Notes: generated by a model not told the origin, from the sequence alone. A DNA stretch of 64,000 nt from UBA1930 sp943371535 (GCA_943371535.1 CALRVE020000003.1:115885-179884); one strand, 5' to 3'. Shown: positions 18,145 to 26,932, counted from the first letter of the stretch. Made by a program: numbers and translations.

Positions 18145-18957
18145 GTGAAGAATATTTTTATTGTTTGCTTTTTCATGTTGCCTATGATGGTTTTTGCACA
18201 AAAAGAAAAAACACTTTCGCCACGTCAACAAAAAAAAGCCGAACGTAGAGCTCAGATAGATAAACTCATTAAACAAGAAGAAGAAGGGGCTTTAATATAT
18301 AATAAACAAAGCATTTTTGGCATTAAAATGAATACCGATGGTTATGGAGTGTTTTACGAAAAAGGAAAGTATAAAACCATTACCACAACTAATATTTGGT
18401 GGATTGAAGCCAATGAACATAAGCATGTTAAAGAACAAAAATTTGCCAAAGGCGATCCCAATTTTGGCTTCTTAATTGGCAACCCTTATATCTACGGAAA
18501 AGTTAATAATTTTTACAATTTTAAAGTGGGTTTTGGTCAGCAAAAGCTGATTGGTGGTAAAGGCAATAAAAATGGGATAGCTACTACATTAAATTATGGT
18601 GGAGGCATTGCAATGGCATTAATGAAACCTTATTTTTTAGATGTCAATGATCCATTAAGTGGAGCTACAAAAACCATTCAATATAAAAATGATAGTACTT
18701 TATTTTTAGATCAAACACGTATAATTGGAGCAACAGGTTTTACAAAAGGTTTTGGAAGATTGTCTTATATACCTGGTTTTCATGCAAGGGCTTCATTAAG
18801 GTTTGATTATGGGCGTTATAACGAAACTGCTTCAGGTATTGAAGTAGGTATTAATGCCGAATATTATACCAAAGAAATTGTGCAAATGGCACAAAATCCA
18901 ACAAGAACCTTCTTTTTCAATGCTTTTGTGGCATTAACTTTTGGTAGAAGAAAGTAA
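18145..18957 (+). CDS. Secreted or envelope protein of unknown function
   Basis: 270 aa. It starts with GTG at 18145, giving MKNIFIVCFFMLPMMVFAQ, a clear signal peptide. A charged stretch (RQQKKAERRAQIDKLIKQEEE) is followed by a region with repeated aromatic and Gly-rich beta-strand patterns ending in FFFNAFVALTFGRRK; the terminal aromatic/arginine pattern suggests an outer-membrane beta-barrel. I recognise no named family. It precedes lipA by 158 bp but lipA has its own promoter. Confidence 0.75.
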   Translation: MKNIFIVCFFMLPMMVFAQKEKTLSPRQQKKAERRAQIDKLIKQEEEGALIYNKQSIFGIKMNTDGYGVFYEKGKYKTITTTNIWWIEANEHKHVKEQKFAKGDPNFGFLIGNPYIYGKVNNFYNFKVGFGQQKLIGGKGNKNGIATTLNYGGGIAMALMKPYFLDVNDPLSGATKTIQYKNDSTLFLDQTRIIGATGFTKGFGRLSYIPGFHARASLRFDYGRYNETASGIEVGINAEYYTKEIVQMAQNPTRTFFFNAFVALTFGRRK

Positions 18958-18984
18958 TATACATTCAATTGTAAGTAAGTGAAA

Positions 18985-19012
18985 TTGATATAAAATGAAG
19001 CCATTACTTTTG
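18985..19012 (+). promoter_or_regulatory. Promoter of lipA
   Basis: TTG (18985-18987), 17 nt, then TACTTTTG (19005-19012), an exact match to the Bacteroidota TAnnTTTG -7 box. The predicted leader is about 100 nt and contains an imperfect hairpin (CTTCA-CAACAATA near 19026 pairing with TATTGTTGAAG near 19073). Confidence 0.6.
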
Positions 19013-19115
19013 CAAAAAAATATTGCTTCAAACAACAATAGTCATTGGCTGCTGTTGTGTAATGAGTAAAAATATTGTTGAAGTAAGTAGGCACAATTGT
19101 TAAAAAATTTTCTAG

Positions 19116-20057
19116 ATGCAAGAATTACCCGTTGTTTCAAAAATAAATCCTTCGGAAAGTAAAATACAAAAGCCCAATTGGTTACGTGTTAAATTGCCTA
19201 TTGGCGAAGATTATAAACATGTACGTGGGTTAGTTGATAAACATAAATTACACACCATTTGCGAAAGTGGCAATTGCCCAAATATGGGTGAATGTTGGGG
19301 CGAAGGCACTGCCACCTTCATGATTTTAGGAAATATTTGTACCCGAAGTTGCCGTTTTTGTGCAGTTGCAACTGGTAGGCCAGAACCTGTTGATTGGGAC
19401 GAACCACAACGTGTTGCAGAAGCCATACACTTAATGAAAGTGAAACATGCTGTAATAACATCGGTAGATAGAGATGAGTTAGAAGATGGTGGTGCACAAA
19501 TTTGGTACAACACTATTATGGCAGTAAAATCTTTAAATCCAGAAACCACTTTAGAAACCTTAATTGGCGATTTTAAAGGGCAGGAAAAAGATATTCAAAA
19601 AGTAATAGAAGCGGCACCAGAAGTAGTGAGTCATAATATGGAAACGGTAGAAAGAATGACTCGTAAGGTTCGTGTACAAGCCAAATATTTTAGAAGTTTA
19701 GCCGTATTAGAAACTTTGAAAAAAGGAGGCATGCGTACTAAAACAGGCATGATGTTGGGTATTGGTGAAGAAAAACAGGAAATCATTGAAACCATGAAAC
19801 ATTTGGTAAATGTGGGTTGCGATGTTTTAACACTTGGGCAATATTTACAACCTACTAAAAAGCATTTACCTGTACAACGTTTTGTACACCCCGATGAGTT
19901 TGCAGAATTAAGATCTATTGGCTACGAATTAGGATTTGATTATGTAGAAAGTGGACCATTGGTACGTTCATCTTACCACTCAGAAAAACATGTGATTGCA
20001 GGTTGGGGTAAAACTAAATGGTTAGAAGAAAAGGAATTGGCTGCAAATTTTGCATAA
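19116..20057 (+). CDS. lipA: Lipoyl synthase
   Basis: 313 aa radical-SAM enzyme that inserts two sulfur atoms into protein-bound octanoyl groups to make lipoyl cofactor. Cys49, Cys54 and Cys60 (CESGNCPNMGEC) bind the auxiliary cluster that is sacrificed for sulfur; Cys75, Cys79 and Cys82 (CTRSCRFC) bind the radical-SAM cluster. VRSSYHSE near the C-terminus is the conserved RSSY motif that ligates the auxiliary cluster. Length and motifs are complete. The partner enzyme lipB is also in this window, 11 kb away. Confidence 0.98.
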   Translation: MQELPVVSKINPSESKIQKPNWLRVKLPIGEDYKHVRGLVDKHKLHTICESGNCPNMGECWGEGTATFMILGNICTRSCRFCAVATGRPEPVDWDEPQRVAEAIHLMKVKHAVITSVDRDELEDGGAQIWYNTIMAVKSLNPETTLETLIGDFKGQEKDIQKVIEAAPEVVSHNMETVERMTRKVRVQAKYFRSLAVLETLKKGGMRTKTGMMLGIGEEKQEIIETMKHLVNVGCDVLTLGQYLQPTKKHLPVQRFVHPDEFAELRSIGYELGFDYVESGPLVRSSYHSEKHVIAGWGKTKWLEEKELAANFA

Positions 20058-20087
20058 ATAATTTACTAATCATTGAATGAATAATGG

Positions 20088-20120
20088 ATACTGAAAGTGT
20101 GAAGCTTTCAGTATTTTTTT
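20088..20120 (+). terminator. Rho-independent terminator after lipA
   Basis: Stem ATACTGAAAG (20088-20097) / CTTTCAGTAT (20105-20114) with a 7-nt loop, then a T-run. The rest of 20121-20320 holds nothing I can name. Confidence 0.85.
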
Positions 20121-20320
20121 GTGAGGTAGTTCTCAATAAAGCCATACTCCATTAAAAGAATGTTCTCAACATCATGTCTTTACATGGGTTAGAGGTTTGG
20201 GTAATGGAAGATGCGTTAATTTAGTGTAAGAAAAAAAGTAGAGGAAGCAATTATTTAACTTCAAAGAAAGGAGACAATGTTAGGCATAAAATTATTATTC
20301 ATCTATTAAGCAAGTTGTTG

Positions 20321-20587
20321 TTAGTTTGACCTTTGTTGCTGTAACAATTTTTCTTGCATTGCATGTTTTTCTTGCTCGGTTAATTTTGCTTGATTCAACT
20401 CATCTACTTTTTTAGCATTCTTTGAAATAAAAGCAATTTGTTGTTCGAAATAAAAACAAATAGCACAAATTTTCTGATGATATTTTAACCTCAATAAGTT
20501 CACCAACGAAATTTTAATTTCATCTTTTTGAACAATTAATTGAGTTGCTTTTTTGCAATTGATATGTATAAATTTTTTAAACATCAT
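20321..20587 (-). CDS. Small zinc-binding anti-sigma-like protein
   Basis: 88 aa. Cys11, then His37-x3-Cys41-x2-Cys44 (YHQKICAIC) after a LLRLKYH stretch reproduces the zinc site of ZAS-type anti-sigma factors. There is no membrane segment, so if it regulates the sigma factor it does so from the cytoplasm. The ATG at 20587 lies two bases after the sigma stop; a GTG overlapping that stop is also possible. Direct coupling to an ECF sigma gene supports the role; the zinc motif is seen, the anti-sigma activity is inferred. Confidence 0.78.
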   Translation of the reverse strand: MMFKKFIHINCKKATQLIVQKDEIKISLVNLLRLKYHQKICAICFYFEQQIAFISKNAKKVDELNQAKLTEQEKHAMQEKLLQQQRSN

Positions 20588-20589
20588 CA

Positions 20590-21147
20590 CTATTTGTTAA
20601 TCCAGTTTTTTTCTAAACAAGTTCGTAAATTCACTTTTGCTCTATGCATTAAAACCCAATAATTAGACGTGGTTATTTCTAAAAACTTACAAATTTCTGA
20701 AGTCTCATAATCATCTAAATGCTTTAATTGAAAAACAGCTTTTTGTAAACTATTCAATTTGTTTTTGCATACATTGAAAATGCTATTAAACTCTTTTTCA
20801 ATGAGTGTATCGTTAAAATAGATATTCCAATTTTGTGGATGATGATTTGTATTAAAATTGCCCTGTTCATCAAACTGTATCAATTCTTGTTGAGACAGTA
20901 AATTGGTTGTATTCTTGATCTCTTTTCGGTAATAATCTATTATTTTATTTTTACAAATGGCAAATAACCAGGTTTTTTCAGAAGCCCTAGCATCGTATGT
21001 TTTGATAGATTTATATGCACTTAAAAACGTTTCTTGTACTATATCTTTTGCTTGTTCGGTATCTTTTAACCTATTTAATGTGTAAGAGAAAAGCATATCT
21101 GCGTATGTTTCTACCCATTTCTCAGGAATTAAAATATAGCTTTTCAA
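20590..21147 (-). CDS. ECF-type RNA polymerase sigma factor
   Basis: 185 aa. Region 2 is clear (DTEQAKDIVQETFLSAYKS, then KTWLFAICKNKIIDYYRKE), and region 4 (HLDDYETSEICKFLEI...VLMHRAKVNLR) is the helix-turn-helix that reads the -35 element. The arrangement with a tiny zinc protein directly downstream is like the TIGR02943 group. Upstream, at 38 bp, is a YceI gene in the same direction, then an outer-membrane protein, so the sigma may direct its own operon in response to envelope or oxidative stress (inference). Confidence 0.93.
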   Translation of the reverse strand: MKSYILIPEKWVETYADMLFSYTLNRLKDTEQAKDIVQETFLSAYKSIKTYDARASEKTWLFAICKNKIIDYYRKEIKNTTNLLSQQELIQFDEQGNFNTNHHPQNWNIYFNDTLIEKEFNSIFNVCKNKLNSLQKAVFQLKHLDDYETSEICKFLEITTSNYWVLMHRAKVNLRTCLEKNWINK

Positions 21148-21184
21148 ATTATAATATTTATAGGTAAATTATTTGAAACAATAG

Positions 21185-21721
21185 TTATCTTGCTATTACA
21201 CGTAGTTTAATACTTAAATTATCACTCAACACTAAACTCGATCCTCCAATAGTAAAATCACGCCTATTAATTTTTATGTCGCCGGTAAACAAATATCCAT
21301 TTTTTTGAGGTGTGGGTATGAAGTTAAAAGAAATAAATTTTGTAATTCCTTTAAGCGTTAAATTTCCTTCTACAATAAATGTATTTGTAGTAGCTGTTGA
21401 AGTAATTTTAGTAGAGGTAAATGTAATTGTAGGGTGCTTAACAACATCAAAATAGTCTGCTTTTTTTAAATGTTTATCTCTACTTGAATTGTTTGTATTT
21501 ACAGAATTAGCATCTAGTGAAACATTGAAATAGCTTGTAGCTAATTTTTGAGCATTGAACTCAATTTTACCCTGTAATCCTTTAATGGTGCCTTTTGTTT
21601 GCATGCCAAAATTTTTTATTGAAAATTCAATGTTCGACTCTGCATCTATTGGGGTTAAAACTTGGGCTTGACTGTACTTGATTAAAAAAAGGGCTATTAA
21701 AACAAACACCAACCTTTTCAT
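21185..21721 (-). CDS. YceI family periplasmic lipid-binding protein
   Basis: 178 aa with signal peptide (MKRLVFVLIALFLIKYSQAQ). The mature part has the YceI pattern: SNIEFSIKNFGMQTKGTIKGLQGKIEF, then DKHLKKADYFDVVKHPTITFTST, then LTLKGITK and INRRDFTIGG. This is a lipocalin-like barrel that binds isoprenoid or polyprenyl chains in characterised members. It acts in the periplasm. It lies in an operon with the ECF sigma gene downstream, suggesting stress-linked expression. Confidence 0.93.
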   Translation of the reverse strand: MKRLVFVLIALFLIKYSQAQVLTPIDAESNIEFSIKNFGMQTKGTIKGLQGKIEFNAQKLATSYFNVSLDANSVNTNNSSRDKHLKKADYFDVVKHPTITFTSTKITSTATTNTFIVEGNLTLKGITKFISFNFIPTPQKNGYLFTGDIKINRRDFTIGGSSLVLSDNLSIKLRVIAR

Positions 21722-21758
21722 ATAAAACTATTTTATTGATTAAATTATGAATATTGTT

Positions 21759-22487
21759 TTAGAACGTATAGGATACGCCTAAACCAACCATATCTGAAAT
21801 ATTTCTGAAACGATCATTTGATACTCCATTGGGTGCAATTTGTTGTTGAGTGGTAGTTTGGTACTCAACAAAAAAATGTTGTAATACACCACGTAAAGCC
21901 CATTTATTGTTGAGTTGATATTTTATAAAAAATTCAGAATTTAAAGTACCTAAATCATTTTCGCCAGTTAGTAATAAATTAAATGCGTAAGGCTTAGTAC
22001 TCGATTCTGTTTTTATTCCTCCATTTGTTTGTAAAATGCTACTACTATTACGCCCAAACGTTACCCCAATTGCATCAATATTAAAACCAATTGAAAATTT
22101 TGAAGACAGATTGTAAGCTAAATTGATAGATAGGTTTAAAGAATTTGTTTGTACTTTTTGTACAGTTAACGTATCAATATTTGCAGGAATTTGATCAGCA
22201 AATAATATAGCAAATGGTGCAGTAGAAGTTTTTGTTAGCTTGGCAGGTGCGGTAATAAATTCTTTATTTGTACCAAAATAATTGGTGAATCTTACACCCC
22301 ATCCAATTTCAAATTTCTTTTTTTTGCCCAATTTCCAATTATGCACATAAGATGTAGCAATAGTATTTTCACTGCTTCCAAATGCTGTAGCAAAATCAAC
22401 ATATTCATTTACAGATTTTTCAGCCTTTTTTTGTGCATTACCAAGTATTGAGATAAAAAGCACAGTTACTAACAATAGATTTTTCAT
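21759..22487 (-). CDS. Outer-membrane beta-barrel-like protein, unknown function
   Basis: 242 aa with a signal peptide (MKNLLLVTVLFISILGNAQ). The body alternates hydrophobic and polar residues with many aromatic strand ends and finishes VGLGVSYTF, the terminal Phe typical of outer-membrane barrels. I do not recognise the family. It is the first gene of a minus-strand unit with YceI, the ECF sigma and the zinc protein (gaps 37, 37 and 2 bp). Confidence 0.72.
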   Translation of the reverse strand: MKNLLLVTVLFISILGNAQKKAEKSVNEYVDFATAFGSSENTIATSYVHNWKLGKKKKFEIGWGVRFTNYFGTNKEFITAPAKLTKTSTAPFAILFADQIPANIDTLTVQKVQTNSLNLSINLAYNLSSKFSIGFNIDAIGVTFGRNSSSILQTNGGIKTESSTKPYAFNLLLTGENDLGTLNSEFFIKYQLNNKWALRGVLQHFFVEYQTTTQQQIAPNGVSNDRFRNISDMVGLGVSYTF

Positions 22488-22953
22488 TTTAATTATTTTT
22501 TACTAGTTTGTAATTCGTGAATTCTGAATAAACCTTACAGTGAGTTTCAAGTTTTTTCGACTTTTACTATTATGATAATAAACACAATTTAAAAGAATCG
22601 AGTTGTTAGGTTAAGTAAATAGTTTTTGTTTCACAGAAAAGCATTTTGAACCAGCCTGACGGCAGACAGGAATGATATGTTAACCACGAAGGCTCTAAGG
22701 GCACTAAGAAAAGAAAACGAAGTTTTTCCTTTGTGTTCTTTGTGCCTTTGTGGTCAAATTAAAACTCATTTGTTTATAAATGGTTTTCAATGATTTAACT
22801 AACATGTCATTGGCAGCCTTTCGAAACCTTTGAAAATAGGCAGGTTTCTCAGCAATCGCCTTCGACATGCTCAGGCTAACAGCTTCACTAACTAAACAAT
22901 TACTAAATTCAAAAAGTCTAAACAACTTCAATTAATATTGAATTAAATTTAAT
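22488..22953. repeat. Intergenic region with three stacked Bacteroidota-type repeats
   Basis: No gene. 22652-22671 carries a near-palindrome CCTGACGGCAGACAGG. 22680-22757 is a long imperfect inverted repeat: AACCACGAAGGC... at the left and ...GCCTTTGTGGTCAA at the right. Around 22858-22884 is CCTTCGACATGCTCAGGCTAAC. From memory these are three sequence types commonly scattered between genes in this phylum. An open frame reading through them (translated as SLSMSKAIAEK and LTTKAQRTQRKN) is an artefact of the repeats. Confidence 0.75.
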
Positions 22954-24090
22954 TTAAAAAGGTTTTCCATGAGTTTGTTTGATAATCCAATTTGCCAAAA
23001 AAGGCATTTTGCTTAAACATTTTAAGAAAACAATGGTAACATAATTATTACCAAAAAAACTTTGTACTAGCTTTCCCCAAAACAAACGATTGGCAAACTG
23101 TTTTTTCCAAGCAGTTTGATAATTGGTTTCTAAACTTTTTCGGGTTATTTTATTTTGCAAAAACAAATCAACTTGTGTAAAAGCAATTTTACTGCTGTGC
23201 ATAGCCATGCTCATACCATTACCACAAAGTGGAGCAATTAATCCACAAGCATCTCCTAGCAATAAAATATGCTCATGAATTTGAGATTTCGATTGAAAAC
23301 TTATTTGCGAAATGACCAATGGTTTTTTATAAATGAATGTAGCTTTTTCAAAAATTAATTTCAACGAAGGATTCATGCTTAAAATTTGTTGCTGCATTGC
23401 ATCTATTGAGTTGTTACTTAGTTTTAAATTGTTAGCTGTTGTAATGTAACAAATACAAACTTTGTTTTCTTCAATTTTAGACATTCCACAATAACCATCT
23501 TTAAAGTTGTGCAAAGCAATTACATTGGTAGGGGTGTCTAATAAAGCATGATATTTTATACCAATGAAATTATTGAGTTTATTGGGTTTTGATATTGCAA
23601 ATGCTCTTTTCCAACTGATATCTAAATTGTTTTTTTTGCCAAAACTGCCTACAACAATTTTACTATTGATAATGGTAGTGCTAGTTTTTACAGTAAATAC
23701 ATCATTAGTAAATGCAACATCTTCTACTTTACAATTTGTGTGTACTGTAACATTTTGTTCAACACATAATTCGTATAAATAATTATCTAAAAAAAATCTA
23801 CTTACCCCAAAACCACCTTGTGGTAAATGGTATTGATAACTATTCCCTTTAACATCGGTGATGGATAAATGATTGATGATGGGCAAATTAAAGGTAGCAA
23901 GTGGTACACCAATACTGGTTAAAAAGTTCCAACTTTCCATGCTAATATACTCGCCACATACTTTATGAAATGGGTATGATTCTTTCTCAAATAAAACAAC
24001 CGAATAGCCAGCTTTTTTAGCTTGTAAGGCAAAGGTTAAGCCTGCTAATCCACCTCCTACAATTGCAATATCGTAGAAAGAATTATTCAT
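22954..24090 (-). CDS. FAD-dependent oxidoreductase (geranylgeranyl-reductase-like)
   Basis: 378 aa. The N-terminal GGGLAG (G12, G14, G17) dinucleotide fold, CGEYIS near residue 46 and GDACGLIAPLCGNGMSMA from residue 279 are the motifs of flavoprotein monooxygenases and geranylgeranyl reductases. It is the last gene of the UbiA-type III PKS-methyltransferase operon, overlapping the methyltransferase gene by 8 bp. In that context it should hydroxylate, oxidise or saturate the polyketide or prenyl product. Whether it is a hydroxylase or a reductase cannot be told from sequence. Confidence 0.87.
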   Translation of the reverse strand: MNNSFYDIAIVGGGLAGLTFALQAKKAGYSVVLFEKESYPFHKVCGEYISMESWNFLTSIGVPLATFNLPIINHLSITDVKGNSYQYHLPQGGFGVSRFFLDNYLYELCVEQNVTVHTNCKVEDVAFTNDVFTVKTSTTIINSKIVVGSFGKKNNLDISWKRAFAISKPNKLNNFIGIKYHALLDTPTNVIALHNFKDGYCGMSKIEENKVCICYITTANNLKLSNNSIDAMQQQILSMNPSLKLIFEKATFIYKKPLVISQISFQSKSQIHEHILLLGDACGLIAPLCGNGMSMAMHSSKIAFTQVDLFLQNKITRKSLETNYQTAWKKQFANRLFWGKLVQSFFGNNYVTIVFLKCLSKMPFLANWIIKQTHGKPF

Positions 24091-24781
24091 TGTTTTTGTA
24101 GATAATTAAGTGCCTAAAAGCCCATTTCCATTGAATGGTAGGGTTTGCTATGTTGGCTATTTTAAGTAGATTTTTCCATTCAAGCTTAACAAATCCTCTT
24201 GCAACGCTTAAAGCAGCATCATTTTTTACTAAATAAGATTTTGAAAAAAGAGTGGTGAGTGTTTTTATAGAATAATAAGCAAAAACATTGCGATGTAAAT
24301 CGTTAATGAAAAATCCAATACTGGCATTTTCTTTCATCCAATTTAATTGATCTACAATTTGCGTATTGGTAAAATGATGGCAAAATAAACTGGAGAAAAT
24401 GATATCTGGTTTTTCAACAAATTGATGGAAGGCATAGTCACTACAAACCCATTGATCATTTTTATCGAACATTGAATTTGCTTTGGCAACTGCTAAACAT
24501 TCTTGTTTTATATCAATACCAATACAGTTTAATTGTATTCCTTTTTTTAAACACCAACGTTTTAAGAATGCTAGATTATCACCACCTCCACATCCAATTT
24601 CACAAATAGTAATAGGTGTTTTATTTGCAATTAATTTTTTAAATCCTTGTAAAGTAATACCATGCCCTCCAAGCCAAGTGTTAATAAAATCAAGCTCTTT
24701 CATGTTTTGATGAATATCTTCAAATGGAATATTATCACCATCTAATAACTCTAGCTTGTATGATCTTGATTTTAAATTCAT
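24083..24781 (-). CDS. Class I SAM-dependent methyltransferase
   Basis: 232 aa. ICEIGCGGGDNLAFLKRW is SAM motif I; IGIDIKQECLAVAKAN is the acidic loop (motif II region); DIIFSSLFCHHF is the motif IV region. It starts directly after the stop codon of the type III polyketide synthase and overlaps the FAD oxidoreductase gene by 8 bp. It probably O- or C-methylates the aromatic product of the synthase; equivalent enzymes occur beside bacterial type III synthases. Confidence 0.88.
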   Translation of the reverse strand: MNLKSRSYKLELLDGDNIPFEDIHQNMKELDFINTWLGGHGITLQGFKKLIANKTPITICEIGCGGGDNLAFLKRWCLKKGIQLNCIGIDIKQECLAVAKANSMFDKNDQWVCSDYAFHQFVEKPDIIFSSLFCHHFTNTQIVDQLNWMKENASIGFFINDLHRNVFAYYSIKTLTTLFSKSYLVKNDAALSVARGFVKLEWKNLLKIANIANPTIQWKWAFRHLIIYKNNE

Positions 24782-25864
24782 TTATTTAACAGCTATAAAA
24801 GTTTCCATGGTTAATCCTGGGCCGAATGCAATTCCAAAAATAATTGCATTGTCATTGTTAATGTCTTGCAATATTGTATCTAAAACAAACAGAATTGTTG
24901 GAGAGCTCATGTTGCCATATTGTTGTAAAATGGCTCTTGAGTATTTTACATCTTCATCAGAAAGTTGTAGTTTTTTTTGAATTACATCAATGATTTTTTT
25001 GCCGCCAGGGTGTATGCACCAATGTGTAATTTGTTGCTTGGTTAAATGAGCATTTTGTAAAGCATCATTAACTAGCGTTTCAATATCTGCTTCTATAAAC
25101 TGTGGTATATATCCAGTTAAAGTCATTAAAAAACCTTGGCTACTTAGTTGCCAAGCCATATCTTTTTTACCACTAAAATTTACTTTACTAAAAAAGAATT
25201 TTAACACTGCTAAAGCATTAAAACTATTGGTGTTACTGATTAAAACTGCTGCACAACCATCTGCAAAGAGCATACTGCTTGCAGCACCATCAACTGAATA
25301 TTCTTTTTGAAAGTGAAGGGTACACAATTCTGTAGCAACAAGTACAATATTAGCATTTGGTGTACTCTCTGCAATCTGATATGCCATTTTTAAAGCATGA
25401 ATGGCGGCATAACAACCCATAAAATTTACTGATGTTCTTTGCACAGTGGCTGGCATATCCATTGCTTCTACAATGGCTAAATCTAATCCAGGTGCACTCA
25501 TTCCTGTGCAGCTAACAGTAATTAAATGTGTAACATGTTTAACATTTAAAATGTTTTTTATGCATTTTTCAATTGCTTGGGTAGATAATACTAAACTTTC
25601 TTTATTATACAATTCCATCCTAGCTTCCAGATTAGGAAAAGGCTGGTCATTGTTGATTGGAATAAAAGTCCAATCTTCTTTGCTCTTGCTAAAATCTTCA
25701 ATTAAAGAGTATCTATATTCTATTGCACTTTGATTGTATAAAAAACCTAGTTTTCTAGCATCTTCATATGCTAAAGAATACATCTTTTGCATAAAGTCTA
25801 AAATAGACTTTTGCTTGTGCTTAAAAGACGGAACAGATGTAGCTATTGATATAATATTGGTCAA
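24782..25864 (-). CDS. Type III polyketide synthase (chalcone/stilbene synthase family)
   Basis: 360 aa. The Cys-His-Asn triad is complete: Cys151 (NFMGCYAA), His285 (CIHPGG), Asn318 (YGNMSSPT). VSCTGMSAPGLD near 118 and GIAFGPGLTMET at the end are typical of the family. The homodimer condenses a starter acyl-CoA with malonyl-CoA units and cyclises the chain to a resorcinol, pyrone or phloroglucinol. The start is a TTG at 25862-25864, overlapping the UbiA stop; an in-frame stop lies just upstream and the next ATG would delete conserved residues. It lies between UbiA and a methyltransferase. Product chain length is not readable. Confidence 0.93.
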   Translation of the reverse strand: MTNIISIATSVPSFKHKQKSILDFMQKMYSLAYEDARKLGFLYNQSAIEYRYSLIEDFSKSKEDWTFIPINNDQPFPNLEARMELYNKESLVLSTQAIEKCIKNILNVKHVTHLITVSCTGMSAPGLDLAIVEAMDMPATVQRTSVNFMGCYAAIHALKMAYQIAESTPNANIVLVATELCTLHFQKEYSVDGAASSMLFADGCAAVLISNTNSFNALAVLKFFFSKVNFSGKKDMAWQLSSQGFLMTLTGYIPQFIEADIETLVNDALQNAHLTKQQITHWCIHPGGKKIIDVIQKKLQLSDEDVKYSRAILQQYGNMSSPTILFVLDTILQDINNDNAIIFGIAFGPGLTMETFIAVK

Positions 25865-26724
25865 AATAATTTAATTATTGTAATCGTAATAAATGCTAGA
25901 TTGGTAAATATGCTTGCTATCCAATTCATCTTCATTGTGTTTTGAAAATTTGCTTCAGTTTCTTTTTTGTACACTTTTAAAAACCAAATAATAAAATAAA
26001 CAATAACTGGCAAAAAGAATAGTTGTAAAATAATGAAAAAATTAAGCTCATTAGAAACGAAATTGTAGCTTACAAACAGCAATACAAAAGCAACTAAATA
26101 CATGAAGGCACAGAAATAAAAAGTACCACGTATGCCAAGTAGCATGGATATGGTAGTTACTCCATCTTGTCTATCTTGCTTATGTTGATATATTTGAGTG
26201 ATTGGATAAAACCCACCAATTAAAAAACTAGAAGCTATAACTGCAATCCATGGTAAAGCATCACTGCTTTCCAAACCTGCTCCCATAAAAATTGCAATAA
26301 ATACTAAGGCTCCTTGATTAGTAATGACTGTTAAGTAACCAACAATTGGATATTGCTTTAATCGAACACCTCGATAACTATATAGCCTTGAAAAAATGAT
26401 ATACAACAACATTATTACAACAAATGGTAGAGAAATTAAAAAGCTTAAGAGTACACCCATTATATCGAGTATTAGTGTTGCATAAAACAACTGTTTTGTG
26501 GGTTTTAAAGGATTCTTTATACCACCAATACTCTCTTCATCCATATCCATATAACTATTGTATCCATTACTTGATGGATAAATGATTAAATGAAGAATGA
26601 TACAAATGATTATTGCATTTGTCCAATTAACTGTATCTATAAAACTCAATGCAAACCAATAAACTGGCATTAAGAATAAAGAAAATTTAAACCGTAATAA
26701 TTGAAGTGTAGACTTTTGTAACAT
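25861..26724 (-). CDS. UbiA family prenyltransferase
   Basis: About 287 aa, with roughly eight to nine hydrophobic membrane segments. The first Asp-rich site reads NSYMDMDEE (N56, D60, E64), a variant of NDxxDxxxD, and the second reads YQHKQDRQDG (Y179, D184, D187). UbiA enzymes attach a polyprenyl chain to an aromatic acceptor in the inner membrane using Mg-diphosphate. It heads the operon whose next gene is a type III polyketide synthase, a natural source of the acceptor. The ATG at 26724 is preferred over the GTG one codon earlier. No clear promoter box was found in 26728-26932. Confidence 0.9.
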   Translation of the reverse strand: MLQKSTLQLLRFKFSLFLMPVYWFALSFIDTVNWTNAIIICIILHLIIYPSSNGYNSYMDMDEESIGGIKNPLKPTKQLFYATLILDIMGVLLSFLISLPFVVIMLLYIIFSRLYSYRGVRLKQYPIVGYLTVITNQGALVFIAIFMGAGLESSDALPWIAVIASSFLIGGFYPITQIYQHKQDRQDGVTTISMLLGIRGTFYFCAFMYLVAFVLLFVSYNFVSNELNFFIILQLFFLPVIVYFIIWFLKVYKKETEANFQNTMKMNWIASIFTNLAFITITIIKLF

Positions 26725-26932
26725 CACTGTATGAAGTTAGGTATTTTAAGTTTGGCAAATTGTAAATAAATAACTATCCATTACTATAGTTCTTTATCAA
26801 TATACTGCACTGGTTAGTTGAATAAGTAATTCAATAACTTTCTTCTAAGTAGTGTTTTTACATAAATCTGCAATAGAAGCATTTGCCATTATTTATTTCT
26901 CAAATCAACTATTTCAAAAGTTTTAGTTTACT

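Noticed and set aside
22704..22931. Minus-strand frame giving SLSMSKAIAEK and LTTKAQRTQRKN
   Set aside because: It is the translation of intergenic repeats, a known spurious protein pattern in this phylum.
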